From the NCBI RefSeq assembly GCF_024171485.1, contig NZ_JALJZX010000002.1, positions 496,001-560,000 of the forward strand: a DNA stretch of 64,000 bases, written 5' to 3'. Origin of the DNA: Chryseobacterium sp. HSC-36S06 (GTDB lineage Bacteria; Bacteroidota; Bacteroidia; Flavobacteriales; Weeksellaceae). This document shows, in pieces, positions 45,523 through 54,200 of the stretch. The notes under the pieces were generated by a model that was not told the origin of the DNA, did not search any database, and saw only the letters and a list, made by a program, of their open reading frames with translations. The position numbers and the translations under genes were made by a program. Position 1 is the stretch's first letter, and each line of letters starts with the position of its first letter.

Positions 45523-45936
45523 TTAACCGCCACCGGGAATAAGAATTTCTGACTGTTCTCCGGTATCGGTATTTAAAATATTGATAAGTAATCCTTGACC
45601 GGTTTGTATGATTTCCAGGTAGATAGAACCGAAAATATAGGTTCCCGGCTGTAAATCTCCATCGCCGAACTGATCTCCAAAAAGTTTCCGCGACAATTCA
45701 CTGAGGATTTGTCGGTTTAAATTTTCGGTAAAACTGTCAAGAGAATTCGTACTTCTATCTAATGCTCCTCTAAGATTATTATCAAACTGGTTCTGGGCAC
45801 TTGCTGAACTCATTAACCATTGGTAGTTGAAAGTATCGCCGCCAAATGCGGGATTAATGGGCTTATACACGAGTTGCTGTGCTATAGCTGAAATAGAAAA
45901 TACTGTTAAAATTACTATGAGTAGTAGCTTTTTCAT
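45523..45936 (-). CDS. csgF: Curli assembly protein CsgF
   Basis: This 137-residue secreted protein has a signal peptide (MKKLLLIVILTVFSISAIAQ). The mature N-terminus begins QLVYKPINPAFGG, the CsgF segment that in E. coli plugs into the CsgG pore and narrows it. QLVY, NPAFGG and the following WLMSSASAQN match the family. In E. coli CsgF helps anchor the nucleator to the surface. The length fits the family. It lies between csgE and csgG, as in other curli operons. Confidence 0.9.
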   Translation of the reverse strand: MKKLLLIVILTVFSISAIAQQLVYKPINPAFGGDTFNYQWLMSSASAQNQFDNNLRGALDRSTNSLDSFTENLNRQILSELSRKLFGDQFGDGDLQPGTYIFGSIYLEIIQTGQGLLINILNTDTGEQSEILIPGGG

Positions 45937-45946
45937 GTGGAAATTG

Positions 45947-46669
45947 TTAATATTTAAATTCCTTATTTTTCAAACTGTTTCTGGAATTATACTCCGCAAG
46001 GTTTGCCACTGCCCTGTCGGCTTCGGCATCTATAGATTCTTCATCAGGGCGGGTTAAAAAGCTGTGAATCATTTGATCATCCTGAGTGACAATGATTCTG
46101 CTGTTACGCCCAAATGACGGAAGTTCAGAAATCGTAACAGTTCCTTCGAATTTCTTAGGAATTTGATTATACTTTTTAAAAAAGGATTCGTAGAATAATT
46201 GACCGAGTCTGGTTTTGGTTTCATCAATTGTTAACCCCACCAGTTCAATACTGCTTTCGGGGATGTAACTAACTGCAGAACTGAATTTTTCAGGATTAAC
46301 TTCCAAGCTGTCTTTGGAGAGTAATTCATCAGACTCCTCGTCCTTAACAAATAAATACACTTTCAACGCATCTTGTTTCGTAAGGTTGAGATTAGTTTCT
46401 GCTAAGGTTTTAGTTTCATTCGGTTTTAATGAAAATTTGCCGCTTTGTTTATTGCTTGAACTTCCGTTCTTTCCTTTTTTCACAGAAACCAGAATGTAAT
46501 TTAAGCTGTGATGAATACTTGACTTGTTAATTGCAGTGGCTGTAATTTTCAGAAGACCTTCTTTGTTTTCGGTTTTAATTTTTCCGGTAATTCCGCTTAT
46601 ATGTTGAGCGGAGGTATGGTTAGCCAGAAAAAAAACGACCAGAATTGCGATGAGAGTTTTCATTTTCAA
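45947..46669 (-). CDS. csgE: CsgE with an N-terminal CsgC/CsgH-like domain
   Basis: This 240-residue protein has a signal peptide (1-22). The C-terminal part (about 142-232) is CsgE, the periplasmic cap of the CsgG pore: ELVGLTIDETKTRLGQLFYE, EGTVTISELPS and RIIVTQDDQMIHSFL. The N-terminal 100 residues are not part of E. coli CsgE. They read as an Ig-like domain, and LVSVKKGKNGSSSNKQSGKF, LKPNETKTLAETNLNLTKQD and ALKVYLFVKDEES line up, from memory, with E. coli CsgC over the same stretches. CsgC and CsgH block premature curlin polymerisation in the periplasm. This protein would therefore join chaperone and cap in one chain. Confidence 0.85.
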   Translation of the reverse strand: MKMKTLIAILVVFFLANHTSAQHISGITGKIKTENKEGLLKITATAINKSSIHHSLNYILVSVKKGKNGSSSNKQSGKFSLKPNETKTLAETNLNLTKQDALKVYLFVKDEESDELLSKDSLEVNPEKFSSAVSYIPESSIELVGLTIDETKTRLGQLFYESFFKKYNQIPKKFEGTVTISELPSFGRNSRIIVTQDDQMIHSFLTRPDEESIDAEADRAVANLAEYNSRNSLKNKEFKY

Positions 46670-46673
46670 GGGA

Positions 46674-47072
46674 TTAGTAATTTCTCATATAAATCGTCAT
46701 GTCATTGGCGTTGATATTGATTTTCATGCCATCGGAAATGCTGTTGCTACCCAAAATATCAACGTAATTGCCTGAGCCCTGTATATTTATTTCGGCATTT
46801 GTAGGGTAATTATTTGGGTTTGTAAAATATATCGTATTGTCGTTACCTACTTGACTGAGTTCTAGATATTCCTGTCTCTGATCTCGTACCTCTATAATGT
46901 TTTCGTTTCCAATTTGGAGTACTATGCTTTGCGAAGCATTTACAGGCTCCTGGATGTGATGGTTTCTCTGATAATAATCCAGGACATTTAAACTGTTAAT
47001 TGAGGAGGGGTTAACCTGCGCAAACCCCAGATAGGCAAAGAAAAAACATAAAAATGTGAATAAATTTTTCAT
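46674..47072 (-). CDS. csgB: CsgB-like minor curlin / nucleator candidate
   Basis: This 132-residue secreted protein is read from the ATG at 47072 (MKNLFTFLCFFFAYLGFAQ); the longer frame from 47096 adds eight unlikely residues. After about 40 non-repetitive residues come curlin-like half-repeats: SQSIVLQIGNENIIEV, YLELSQVGNDNTIYFT, AEINIQGSGNYVDIL and a final degenerate MKININANDMTIYMRNY. The xQxGNxN pattern is the same as in the neighbouring major curlin, but with only about four copies and fewer of them exact, as expected for a nucleator. It lies 4 bases upstream of csgE and downstream of csgA. Assignment as CsgB is by position and repeat type. Confidence 0.75.
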   Translation of the reverse strand: MKNLFTFLCFFFAYLGFAQVNPSSINSLNVLDYYQRNHHIQEPVNASQSIVLQIGNENIIEVRDQRQEYLELSQVGNDNTIYFTNPNNYPTNAEINIQGSGNYVDILGSNSISDGMKININANDMTIYMRNY

Positions 47073-47141
47073 GGGGTCTTTCTTAATTAAAAACACAGGA
47101 GAAACCGAAATTCCTCCTGCATTGATATATAAAAGTTATTA

Positions 47142-47960
47142 CTAGTTAGATTGAGTAATAATCATCGTGTTGGAGTTACCAATCTGTGTTCCTATGTGTG
47201 AATGGTTAGTTCCAATTTGCCATGTGTCAGCTAAGTTATTGTTACCAATTTGCCAGTCGTCAGCGTAGTTTCCGCTTCCCCATTGGTATTGAATCAAGTC
47301 ATTATCGTTGCCCATCTGTAAACCTAAGGTTTCGTTGTTGTTACCGTATTGGTGAGAATCTGCGTAGTTTCCGTTACCATACTGATCGTGAGTAGCGTCA
47401 TTACCATTACCATCCTGTAACTGATGGATATAGTTGTCATTACCCATTTGCATTGCAGCAGCATCATTGTTGTTACCATCCTGATCCTGGTAAACCACGT
47501 TATCCATTCCGGTTTGCTCAGAAGAGGCATCATTATTATTACCGTCCTGAACTTGAGAAGCATAGTTAAACGCGCCGTCTTGCTCAGCATAAGCATCGTT
47601 TCCGTTACCTACCTGTAGTTGCTCAACTTCGTTCAGTAATCCGTTTTGATCTGTCTGCGCATCGTTGTTATTACCATACTGTTCTGTGCTGTTGGAGTTC
47701 CCAATACCCACCTGATCTACATTGATATCGTTACCATTACCCCAGCTTACAGCGTCGTTTTGGTTAAACCATCCAGTTTGGTCAATATCAGCATCGTTAT
47801 TGTTGCCAAATTGCAAAAGTGAATTGTTATTCATAAATCCGGTCTGGTCAACTGTAGCATAGTTACCAGTTCCCACCTGTGTAGTTACATCTACATTGGA
47901 TTGTGCATAAGCGAAGCTTACTGCGATAAGTGCGAATGCACTAGAAAGTAATTTTTTCAT
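47142..47960 (-). CDS. csgA: Major curlin CsgA-like amyloid subunit
   Basis: This 272-residue secreted protein has signal peptide MKKLLSSAFALIAVSFAYAQ. The mature part is about eleven tandem repeats of 22 residues, each made of two 11-residue half-repeats of type xQxGNxNxAxx (LQFGNNNDADI, EQYGNNNDAQT, VQDGNNNDASS). Gln and Gly-Asn positions repeat throughout, the curlin beta-helix pattern. E. coli CsgA has five repeats, so this fibre subunit is about twice as long. It is rich in Asp/Asn and strongly acidic. It is the first gene of the csg operon, with a perfect -7 element upstream. Confidence 0.9.
   Translation of the reverse strand: MKKLLSSAFALIAVSFAYAQSNVDVTTQVGTGNYATVDQTGFMNNNSLLQFGNNNDADIDQTGWFNQNDAVSWGNGNDINVDQVGIGNSNSTEQYGNNNDAQTDQNGLLNEVEQLQVGNGNDAYAEQDGAFNYASQVQDGNNNDASSEQTGMDNVVYQDQDGNNNDAAAMQMGNDNYIHQLQDGNGNDATHDQYGNGNYADSHQYGNNNETLGLQMGNDNDLIQYQWGSGNYADDWQIGNNNLADTWQIGTNHSHIGTQIGNSNTMIITQSN
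47150..47895 (-). repeat. 66-base coding repeats of the curlin gene
   Basis: The region is a tandem array of about eleven imperfect 66-bp units (22 codons each), visible as recurrent Gln-x-Gly-Asn codon blocks. Repeats diverge more in DNA than in protein, which argues for selection on the protein, not recent duplication. Confidence 0.75.
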
Positions 47961-47992
47961 GGTTAAAAAATTTTATTGGTTAGTTTGTGATA

Positions 47993-48000
47993 CAAATGTA
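47993..48000 (-). promoter_or_regulatory. -7 promoter element of the curli operon
   Basis: TACATTTG on the minus strand, 32 bases upstream of the csgA ATG. Confidence 0.6.
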
Positions 48001-48020
48001 GAAGGATTAGGAAAGCGAAA

Positions 48021-48079
48021 AATCACCTATTCAAATGAAAATTAAAAAATCACTGTAAATAGTGATTAATGAGGTGATT
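48021..48079. promoter_or_regulatory. Nested inverted repeats upstream of csgA (candidate operator)
   Basis: The outer arms are AATCACCT (48021-48028) and AGGTGATT (48072-48079). The inner arms are AATCACT (48048-48054) and AGTGATT (48061-48067). The half-site ATCAC(C/T) thus occurs four times, with the two rightward copies 12 bases apart. The array begins about 20 bases upstream of the csgA -7 element, in the usual place for an activator or repressor. Confidence 0.5.
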
Positions 48080-48147
48080 ACACCCTTGGAGATTTTATCT
48101 TTCATTGAAACCAGCAATACGGCAATAGAATAATTCAATAAAAAACT

Positions 48148-48178
48148 AGGAAACTTATTTGGTTTATGAGTTTCCTAT
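48148..48178. promoter_or_regulatory. Palindromic operator, probably for the TetR regulator
   Basis: TAGGAAACT (48148-48156) and AGTTTCCTA (48170-48178) are perfect inverted arms with a 13-base spacer. The -33 TTTG (48159-48162) lies inside the spacer, so a bound dimer would block the promoter of the tetR-efflux operon. Confidence 0.65.
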
Positions 48179-48182
48179 TTTT

Positions 48183-48190
48183 TATATTTG
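48183..48190 (+). promoter_or_regulatory. Promoter of the tetR-RND operon (-7 element)
   Basis: TATATTTG is perfect, with TTTG at 48159-48162 twenty bases upstream as the -33 element. Confidence 0.75.
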
Positions 48191-48207
48191 CACTTTCAAA
48201 TTTAGAT

Positions 48208-48804
48208 ATGGATAGAAAATTTCTGGAGAAAGTCGTTGATCTCTTTATTGATAACGGCGCTAAAACCCTCACGATGGACGATATCGCAAAGGAATTTGGG
48301 ATGTCAAAAAAAACGCTTTATCAAATGTACGCCAACAAGGAGGCCCTTTTGGAAGATGTGTTGGAATTTAAACTTACAGAAATAATTGAGAAGCTCAGTG
48401 AACTGGATAATAAAATAGAAAATGCTGTAGAACGCATGTTTTGCCGCGATGAACACATCGAAAAAGCAGCCAAGTCCAACAATTCATTATTAATACGCCA
48501 GCTTATCAAATATTACCCAGCTATCTTCAATAAGCACATGATGAATTTCTCTGAAAGATTCGCAGAAGTACTCATACATAATATTGAAAGAGGTAGAGCG
48601 CAGGGATATTACAGAGATGATTTCGATGCTAGATTATATGCGGGCATCTACTTTCAGATGGTAATGTCTTATGAGAATTCACCGTTTCTGGATACGACTA
48701 AAACCGATCGTACAGAATACAGCAATATTGCGCTCATGTTTTATATGAATGCAATTACCACCGAAAAAGGCAAACAACAGTTAAAAAAATATAACAATTT
48801 ATAA
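48208..48804 (+). CDS. TetR/AcrR family transcriptional regulator
   Basis: This 198-residue repressor controls the adjoining efflux operon. The HTH reads MDDIAKEFGMSKKTLYQMYANKEALLEDVL (about residues 22-51), the TetR signature; the rest is the helical ligand-binding domain (about 60-195). The frame is open from an ATG at 48166, but that ATG lies upstream of the -7 element. The correct start is the ATG at 48208 (MDRKFLEKVVDLF). The stop is 2 bases before the tolC-like start. Negative autoregulation through the palindrome at 48148 is inferred. Confidence 0.88.
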   Translation: MDRKFLEKVVDLFIDNGAKTLTMDDIAKEFGMSKKTLYQMYANKEALLEDVLEFKLTEIIEKLSELDNKIENAVERMFCRDEHIEKAAKSNNSLLIRQLIKYYPAIFNKHMMNFSERFAEVLIHNIERGRAQGYYRDDFDARLYAGIYFQMVMSYENSPFLDTTKTDRTEYSNIALMFYMNAITTEKGKQQLKKYNNL

Positions 48805-48806
48805 CA

Positions 48807-50144
48807 ATGAAAAAGTTAATCTTAACCTTAATCCTGTCCGGCGGATTTTTCTATGCTCAGGAAAATAAGGTTCTTACTTTACCCGAAGCTATTTCCTATG
48901 CATTGGAGCACAAAGCCGACGCGGAAAAAGCCCGGCTTGATATCCGTAAAGGAGATGCACAGATTGCCGAGGTAAAATCCAATGCTTATCCGAATATAAG
49001 TTTCAACAGTTCTACCAGTTATAACCCGCTGCTGCAGGAATCTGTGTTACCGGGTGAAATATTTGGAGCACCGGGGCAGCAGGTAAAGGTAGCTTTCGGT
49101 CAGAAATGGACTTCAAGCAATATGGTGCAGCTTACACAGAATCTTTTTAACCAGTCAGTTTTTGTAGGGCTTAAAGCAGCAAAATCAACGAAAGAATTTT
49201 ACCTTCTTAATGCAGAACTTACAGAGGAACAGATTATTGAAAAAGTTGCAAATGCTTACTTCCAGGTTTATCAGGCGGATCAGATGTTGAAAAATGCTGA
49301 AAGCAATCTTGCAATCACTAATCAGACCATCAAAATTATTAAAGGTTTATATGATGCAGGATTGGCCAGAAAGATTGATTATGACAGGGTAGTAGTAGCA
49401 CGTAACAATGTAAGTTCCGGTGTCAAGCAGCTGGAAAATACGGTAGATTTAGCAGAAAACTCCCTCAAATTTATGATCGGAATGCCGATGGCTCAGGAAA
49501 TTACACTTCCAGAGCAGACTTTTGATCCGGCATTGCTGCCAGACCGTTCTACAAATTTCTCTGACAGAAGTGAAGTGAAACTGGTAAATAAACAAATAGA
49601 ATTGCTGGAGTGGCAGAAGAAAGCAACCGAAGCAGAATATTATCCAACCGTTTCGCTTTCTGCAAACTATGGTTTCCTGGGTCAGGGCGATAAGATGCCT
49701 TGGTGGAATGGTAAAGACAATGGTGTATACTGGTCCGACATGGCATCTATTGGTTTGAATGTGAGAGTACCAATATTTAATGGCTTCGCAACCAAATCCA
49801 GAGTGGAACTCAATAAAATAGAAATAGAAAAAGCACAGGCAGATCTAAGAGAAACCGAACTTGGTCTTGATCTTCAGCACAAAAATGCAGTCACCAAGCT
49901 TGAAAACAACATGACGATGATTGATATGCAGAAGGAGAACGTTTCACTTGCAGAAAGCGTGCTTTCGAACACCAGAAGCAATTACCAGCACGGTTTGGCA
50001 ACATTAAACGACATTCTGGATGCAGAACGCGACCTTACCGAGGCCAAAAACAATCTTACAACAGCTAAACTAGACTATAAACTTGCAGAAATCGACCTGT
50101 TGAAATCACAGGGTAAACTCAAAACATTAAACGATATCAATTAA
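48807..50144 (+). CDS. TolC-family outer-membrane efflux channel
   Basis: This 445-residue protein has a signal peptide (MKKLILTLILSGGFFYAQ) and the two-fold TolC repeat. Long helices carry LTEEQIIEKVANAYFQVYQADQMLKNAESNLAITNQTIK and the equivalent second-half segment near LRETELGLDLQHKNAVTKLENNM. It forms the outer-membrane exit duct of the tripartite pump encoded by this operon. It starts 2 bases after tetR and ends 7 bases before the adaptor gene. The export substrate is unknown. Confidence 0.9.
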   Translation: MKKLILTLILSGGFFYAQENKVLTLPEAISYALEHKADAEKARLDIRKGDAQIAEVKSNAYPNISFNSSTSYNPLLQESVLPGEIFGAPGQQVKVAFGQKWTSSNMVQLTQNLFNQSVFVGLKAAKSTKEFYLLNAELTEEQIIEKVANAYFQVYQADQMLKNAESNLAITNQTIKIIKGLYDAGLARKIDYDRVVVARNNVSSGVKQLENTVDLAENSLKFMIGMPMAQEITLPEQTFDPALLPDRSTNFSDRSEVKLVNKQIELLEWQKKATEAEYYPTVSLSANYGFLGQGDKMPWWNGKDNGVYWSDMASIGLNVRVPIFNGFATKSRVELNKIEIEKAQADLRETELGLDLQHKNAVTKLENNMTMIDMQKENVSLAESVLSNTRSNYQHGLATLNDILDAERDLTEAKNNLTTAKLDYKLAEIDLLKSQGKLKTLNDIN

Positions 50145-50151
50145 TAAAACT

Positions 50152-51207
50152 ATGAAAAAGAATACAATCATCACGATACTTGCCATCCTGGGAATTGGCG
50201 CTGCATTTTATTTCATTCTTCAGCGTAACAAGAAAAGCAATGAAGAGAAAGTAGCCATCGTGGCCGAAAAAAACAAAGATGTAGCAGTGCGTACAACTGT
50301 AGTTAAAGCAGAAGACATCAGCGGAGAATTTACTGTGAACGGAACTTTTTTACCAAACAGACAGGCTCAGGTTTCAGCAGAAATGGGCGGGCAGCTTATC
50401 GCACTTTATGTAAAAGAAGGCAGTTATGTAAGAGCAGGTCAAAGTATTGGCAGAATGGCTGGTGAAAAACTCAATGTAAACGTTTCCGGTGCGAAAGCAA
50501 ATCTGGATAATGCGATTATGGCGCTGAACCGTTACGAGATGGCTTATAAAACCGGAGGAGTAACAGCGCTGCAGCTCGATCAGGCAAGGCTTCAGGTTAA
50601 AAATGCGAGAACGCAGTTACAGGCAGCAAATCTTCAGTCAGGCGATACGAATGTTATTTCTAAAGTCAGCGGTATCGTAAACCAGAAATTTGTTGAAGTT
50701 GGAACCGTTTTAAATCCGGGAACTCCAATTGTTGAAGTGGTAGATATCTCTTCAGTTAAGCTTAAAGTTGATGTTGACCAATCTATGGTAAGCCAGCTTG
50801 CGGTAGGAAATACAGTAAAAGTTCAGCCAGATGTGGTTGAAGGTGCTATTGATGGCAGAATTACTTTCATCGCGCCGTCAGCTTCAGGTGCACTCAAATT
50901 TCCGGTAGAAATTACCGTTTCCAACAGTTTCAACAAACTGAAAGCAGGGATGTACGGAACTGCAATCTTTAACAGAAGCGGCAACAGCAACGTTCTTACG
51001 ATTCCTAGAGAAGCATTTGTAGGAAGTGTAAGCGATAATCTGGTGTTTGTTGTAAGAAATAATATTGCTTATCTGACGAAAATTCAGGGCGGCGCAAACT
51101 ACGGAAGCAAAGTGGAAGTTATCAGCGGTTTGAAAGCTGGTGATGAAGTTGTTACCAGTGGCCAGATCAACCTTACCGACAAAACGCCGATCCGTAAACT
51201 TAAATAA
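50152..51207 (+). CDS. RND efflux periplasmic adaptor (HlyD/MFP family)
   Basis: This 351-residue membrane-fusion protein is anchored by an N-terminal hydrophobic helix (about 5-24, IITILAILGIGAAFYFIL). It has the split lipoyl domain (VSAEMGGQLIALYVKEGSYVRAGQSIGRM and SKVSGIVNQKFVEVGTVLNPGTPI), a short alpha-hairpin between them, and beta-barrel and membrane-proximal domains ending in GLKAGDEVVTSGQINLTDKTPIRKLK. It bridges the RND pump and the TolC-like channel. The gene lies 22 bases before the RND gene. Confidence 0.92.
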   Translation: MKKNTIITILAILGIGAAFYFILQRNKKSNEEKVAIVAEKNKDVAVRTTVVKAEDISGEFTVNGTFLPNRQAQVSAEMGGQLIALYVKEGSYVRAGQSIGRMAGEKLNVNVSGAKANLDNAIMALNRYEMAYKTGGVTALQLDQARLQVKNARTQLQAANLQSGDTNVISKVSGIVNQKFVEVGTVLNPGTPIVEVVDISSVKLKVDVDQSMVSQLAVGNTVKVQPDVVEGAIDGRITFIAPSASGALKFPVEITVSNSFNKLKAGMYGTAIFNRSGNSNVLTIPREAFVGSVSDNLVFVVRNNIAYLTKIQGGANYGSKVEVISGLKAGDEVVTSGQINLTDKTPIRKLK

Positions 51208-51229
51208 TAATCGATTAAGAATATATTAG

Positions 51230-54200
51230 ATGAAATTAGCAGAAGTATCGATTAAAAGACCCAGTCTGGTCATTGTAATGCTCGCGTTACTGATTATCGG
51301 AGGTCTTTTCAGCTATTCGCAGCTGAACTATGAACTTATTCCGAAATTTGAAGTAAAAGTGGTAACTGTAGCCACGGTTTATCCCGGCGCTTCACCTTCG
51401 GAGGTAGAAAATACAGTTTCAAGAAAAATAGAAGATGCGGTTTCCGCCCTCGAAGGGGTGAAGAAAATTCAGTCTAAATCTTACGAAAGTCTTTCTGTTG
51501 TTATCATTCAGTTTAATAATGATGCTGATGTGGATTTTGCTTTAAATGAAGCGCAGCGTAAGATTAACGCCATCCGTTCAGACCTTCCGGAAGATATCGA
51601 CGAACCGTCGCTTACACAGTTTTCGCTTTCAGATATGCCGATCGTAAGAATGGGTGTAACCGGAAACCTTACCGAAAACGAACTTTATGACCTCATTGAC
51701 CAAAGGATTCAACCTGTATTCTCCAGAATTCCGGGGGTTTCTAAAGTTGATATTGTTGGTGGACAGGAAAGAGAAATCCGCATCAACCTGAACCAGGAAA
51801 AACTGGAAGGTTACGGACTTACCATTCCGGAAGTTCAGCAGATTATTACAATGTCGAACTTAGATTTCCCTACGGGAAGTTTAAAAACAAGATCAAACAG
51901 CACACTCATCCGTCTGGCAGGAAAAATTTCTTCAGTGGATGAATTACGAAACCTTACGATTTCATCTAAAAATGGGCAAAACATCCGTCTTTCAGATATA
52001 GCAGAGGTTCAGGATACCCAGAAGGTGGCCGACAAAATTGCCCGTATCAATCAGGAAAATACCATGATGCTTCAGGTACAGAAACAGACAGATGCCAACG
52101 CTGTAGAAGTGAGCCGTCTGGTGCAGGAAAAAATCGCCCAGATTGAAGAGCAGTACAAAGGAAATAATATTAAAATTACGGTTGCAAGTGACACATCAAC
52201 CTTTACGCTTGAAGCTGCGAACGCTGTAATTAAAGATTTGCTGATTGCGATTGCTCTTGTAGCATTTGTAATGATGTTCTTCCTTCACAGTTTCCGGAAT
52301 GCGTTAATTGTAATGGTAGCGATTCCAACTTCGCTTATTGCAACATTTATCGGAATGTATCTTTTGGGCTACAGTCTGAACTTAATGAGTTTACTTGGAC
52401 TTTCCCTCGTGGTTGGGATTCTTGTGGATGATGCAATCGTTGTTATTGAAAACATCCACCGCCACATGGAGATGGGCAAAAACAAAGTACGTGCCTCGTA
52501 CGACGGTGCAAAAGAAATCGGATTTACTGTTACGGCGATTACGCTGGTAATTGTGGTGGTATTTCTGCCAATTGCGATGAGTTCCGGATTGGTTTCCGAC
52601 ATTATCTCGCAGTTCTGTGTCACGGTAATTATTGCAACTTTGCTTTCATTACTTGTTTCATTTACCGTTGTTCCATGGCTTTTCTCCCGATACGGAAAAC
52701 TGGAAGTAATTAACAATAAATCATTCTTTGGTAAAATTCTTGCAAAATTTGAAGACGGACTTACCTGGTTTACCCACAAAATTGAAGGAATTTTGAAATG
52801 GAGTCTGGTAAACAAACTGAAAACTTTTGCCATTACCATTGTTCTTTTTGCAAGTGCAATTTCATTGGCGGTCATGGGCTATATCGGATCCGATTTCTTT
52901 CCGGGGACAGATAAAGGAGAATTCCTGGTACAGATCGAAATGCCGAAAGACACATCTCTGGAAGAAACCAATTTCATCACACAGGATGCTGAAAAATATC
53001 TTGCGAAGAAACCCGAAATCGTTAAAATGATTACCTCGGTAGGATCAGTCAGCGGTGGAATGGGCGCAATGCAGTCTACCAATTACAAATCAGAAATCAG
53101 TGTAGAATTGGTGCCAAAAAGCGAGAGAAATGATGATACGAAAGTGTATGCAGCAAAACTGAAACGCGATCTGGAGAAAGTATTGGTCGGCGCAAAAGTA
53201 ACTACAGTTCCGGTAGGGTTTATGGGCGCAGAACAGGCTCCGCTTCAGATGACTGTTACGGGTACAACACTGGAAGACGCAATGTCTTACGCCAAAGCCG
53301 CAGAAGCTAAGTTGAGAACAATCGACGGAGCTTCGGAAATTAAGTTGAGCGTGGAAGAAGGAAATCCAGAGATTTCTGTTACGGTAGACCGTGATAAGAT
53401 GACATCTTTAGGATTAAATGTGGCTACCGTAGGGCAGACGTTGAGAACAGCTTTCAGCGGGAATACAGATAATAAATTCCGTACAGGAAGCAATGAATAC
53501 GACATCAATATAATCCTTGATGAAGCCAACAGAACGAGCATTGACGATGTGAGAAGCATCAACTTTGTGAATAAAGACGGATTTAAAGTTCAGCTTTCGC
53601 AGTTCGCAGACATCAACTTTACTTCCGGCCCGGCGTTGCTTGAGCGCTACGACCGTTCACCTTCCGTAACGGTTCAGGCTCAGACTGTAGGTAAAACGAC
53701 AGGTGGTGTAGCCGCGGAGTGGGAAGAGAAAATGGCAGAAGTGAAGAAACCAGCCGGTGTAAACTGGGTTTGGGGCGGAAATATGGAAAACCAGAGTGAA
53801 GGTTTCGGAACTTTGGGAGTAGCCTTGCTTGCTGCAATCCTTTTGGTTTACATGATTATGGTAGTACTTTATGATGACTTCCTGAAGCCGTTTATTGTAC
53901 TATTCTCTATTCCGCTTTCATTTATCGGTGCACTTTGGGCATTGGCATTAACCAACCAAAGTTTAAATATCTTTACGATCCTTGGGATTATTATGTTGAT
54001 TGGTCTTGTGGCGAAAAATGCAATTTTACTTGTGGATTTCGCAAATCACAGGATTGATAAAGGAGAGACAATTGAAAATGCTTTAGTTCAGGCAAATCAT
54101 GCGAGACTTCGCCCGATTTTGATGACAACTATCGCAATGGTATTTGGTATGCTTCCGATTGCGATGGCATCAGGTGCAGCTGCAGAAATGAATAACGGAC

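Noticed and set aside
47150-47895. Regular repeats that could look like a CRISPR array
   Set aside because: The 66-bp units are in frame with no unique spacers and encode curlin repeats. No cas genes are nearby.
52369-52875. 168-codon frame opposite the RND pump gene
   Set aside because: It is antisense to conserved RND motifs and shows no domain or start signal of its own.
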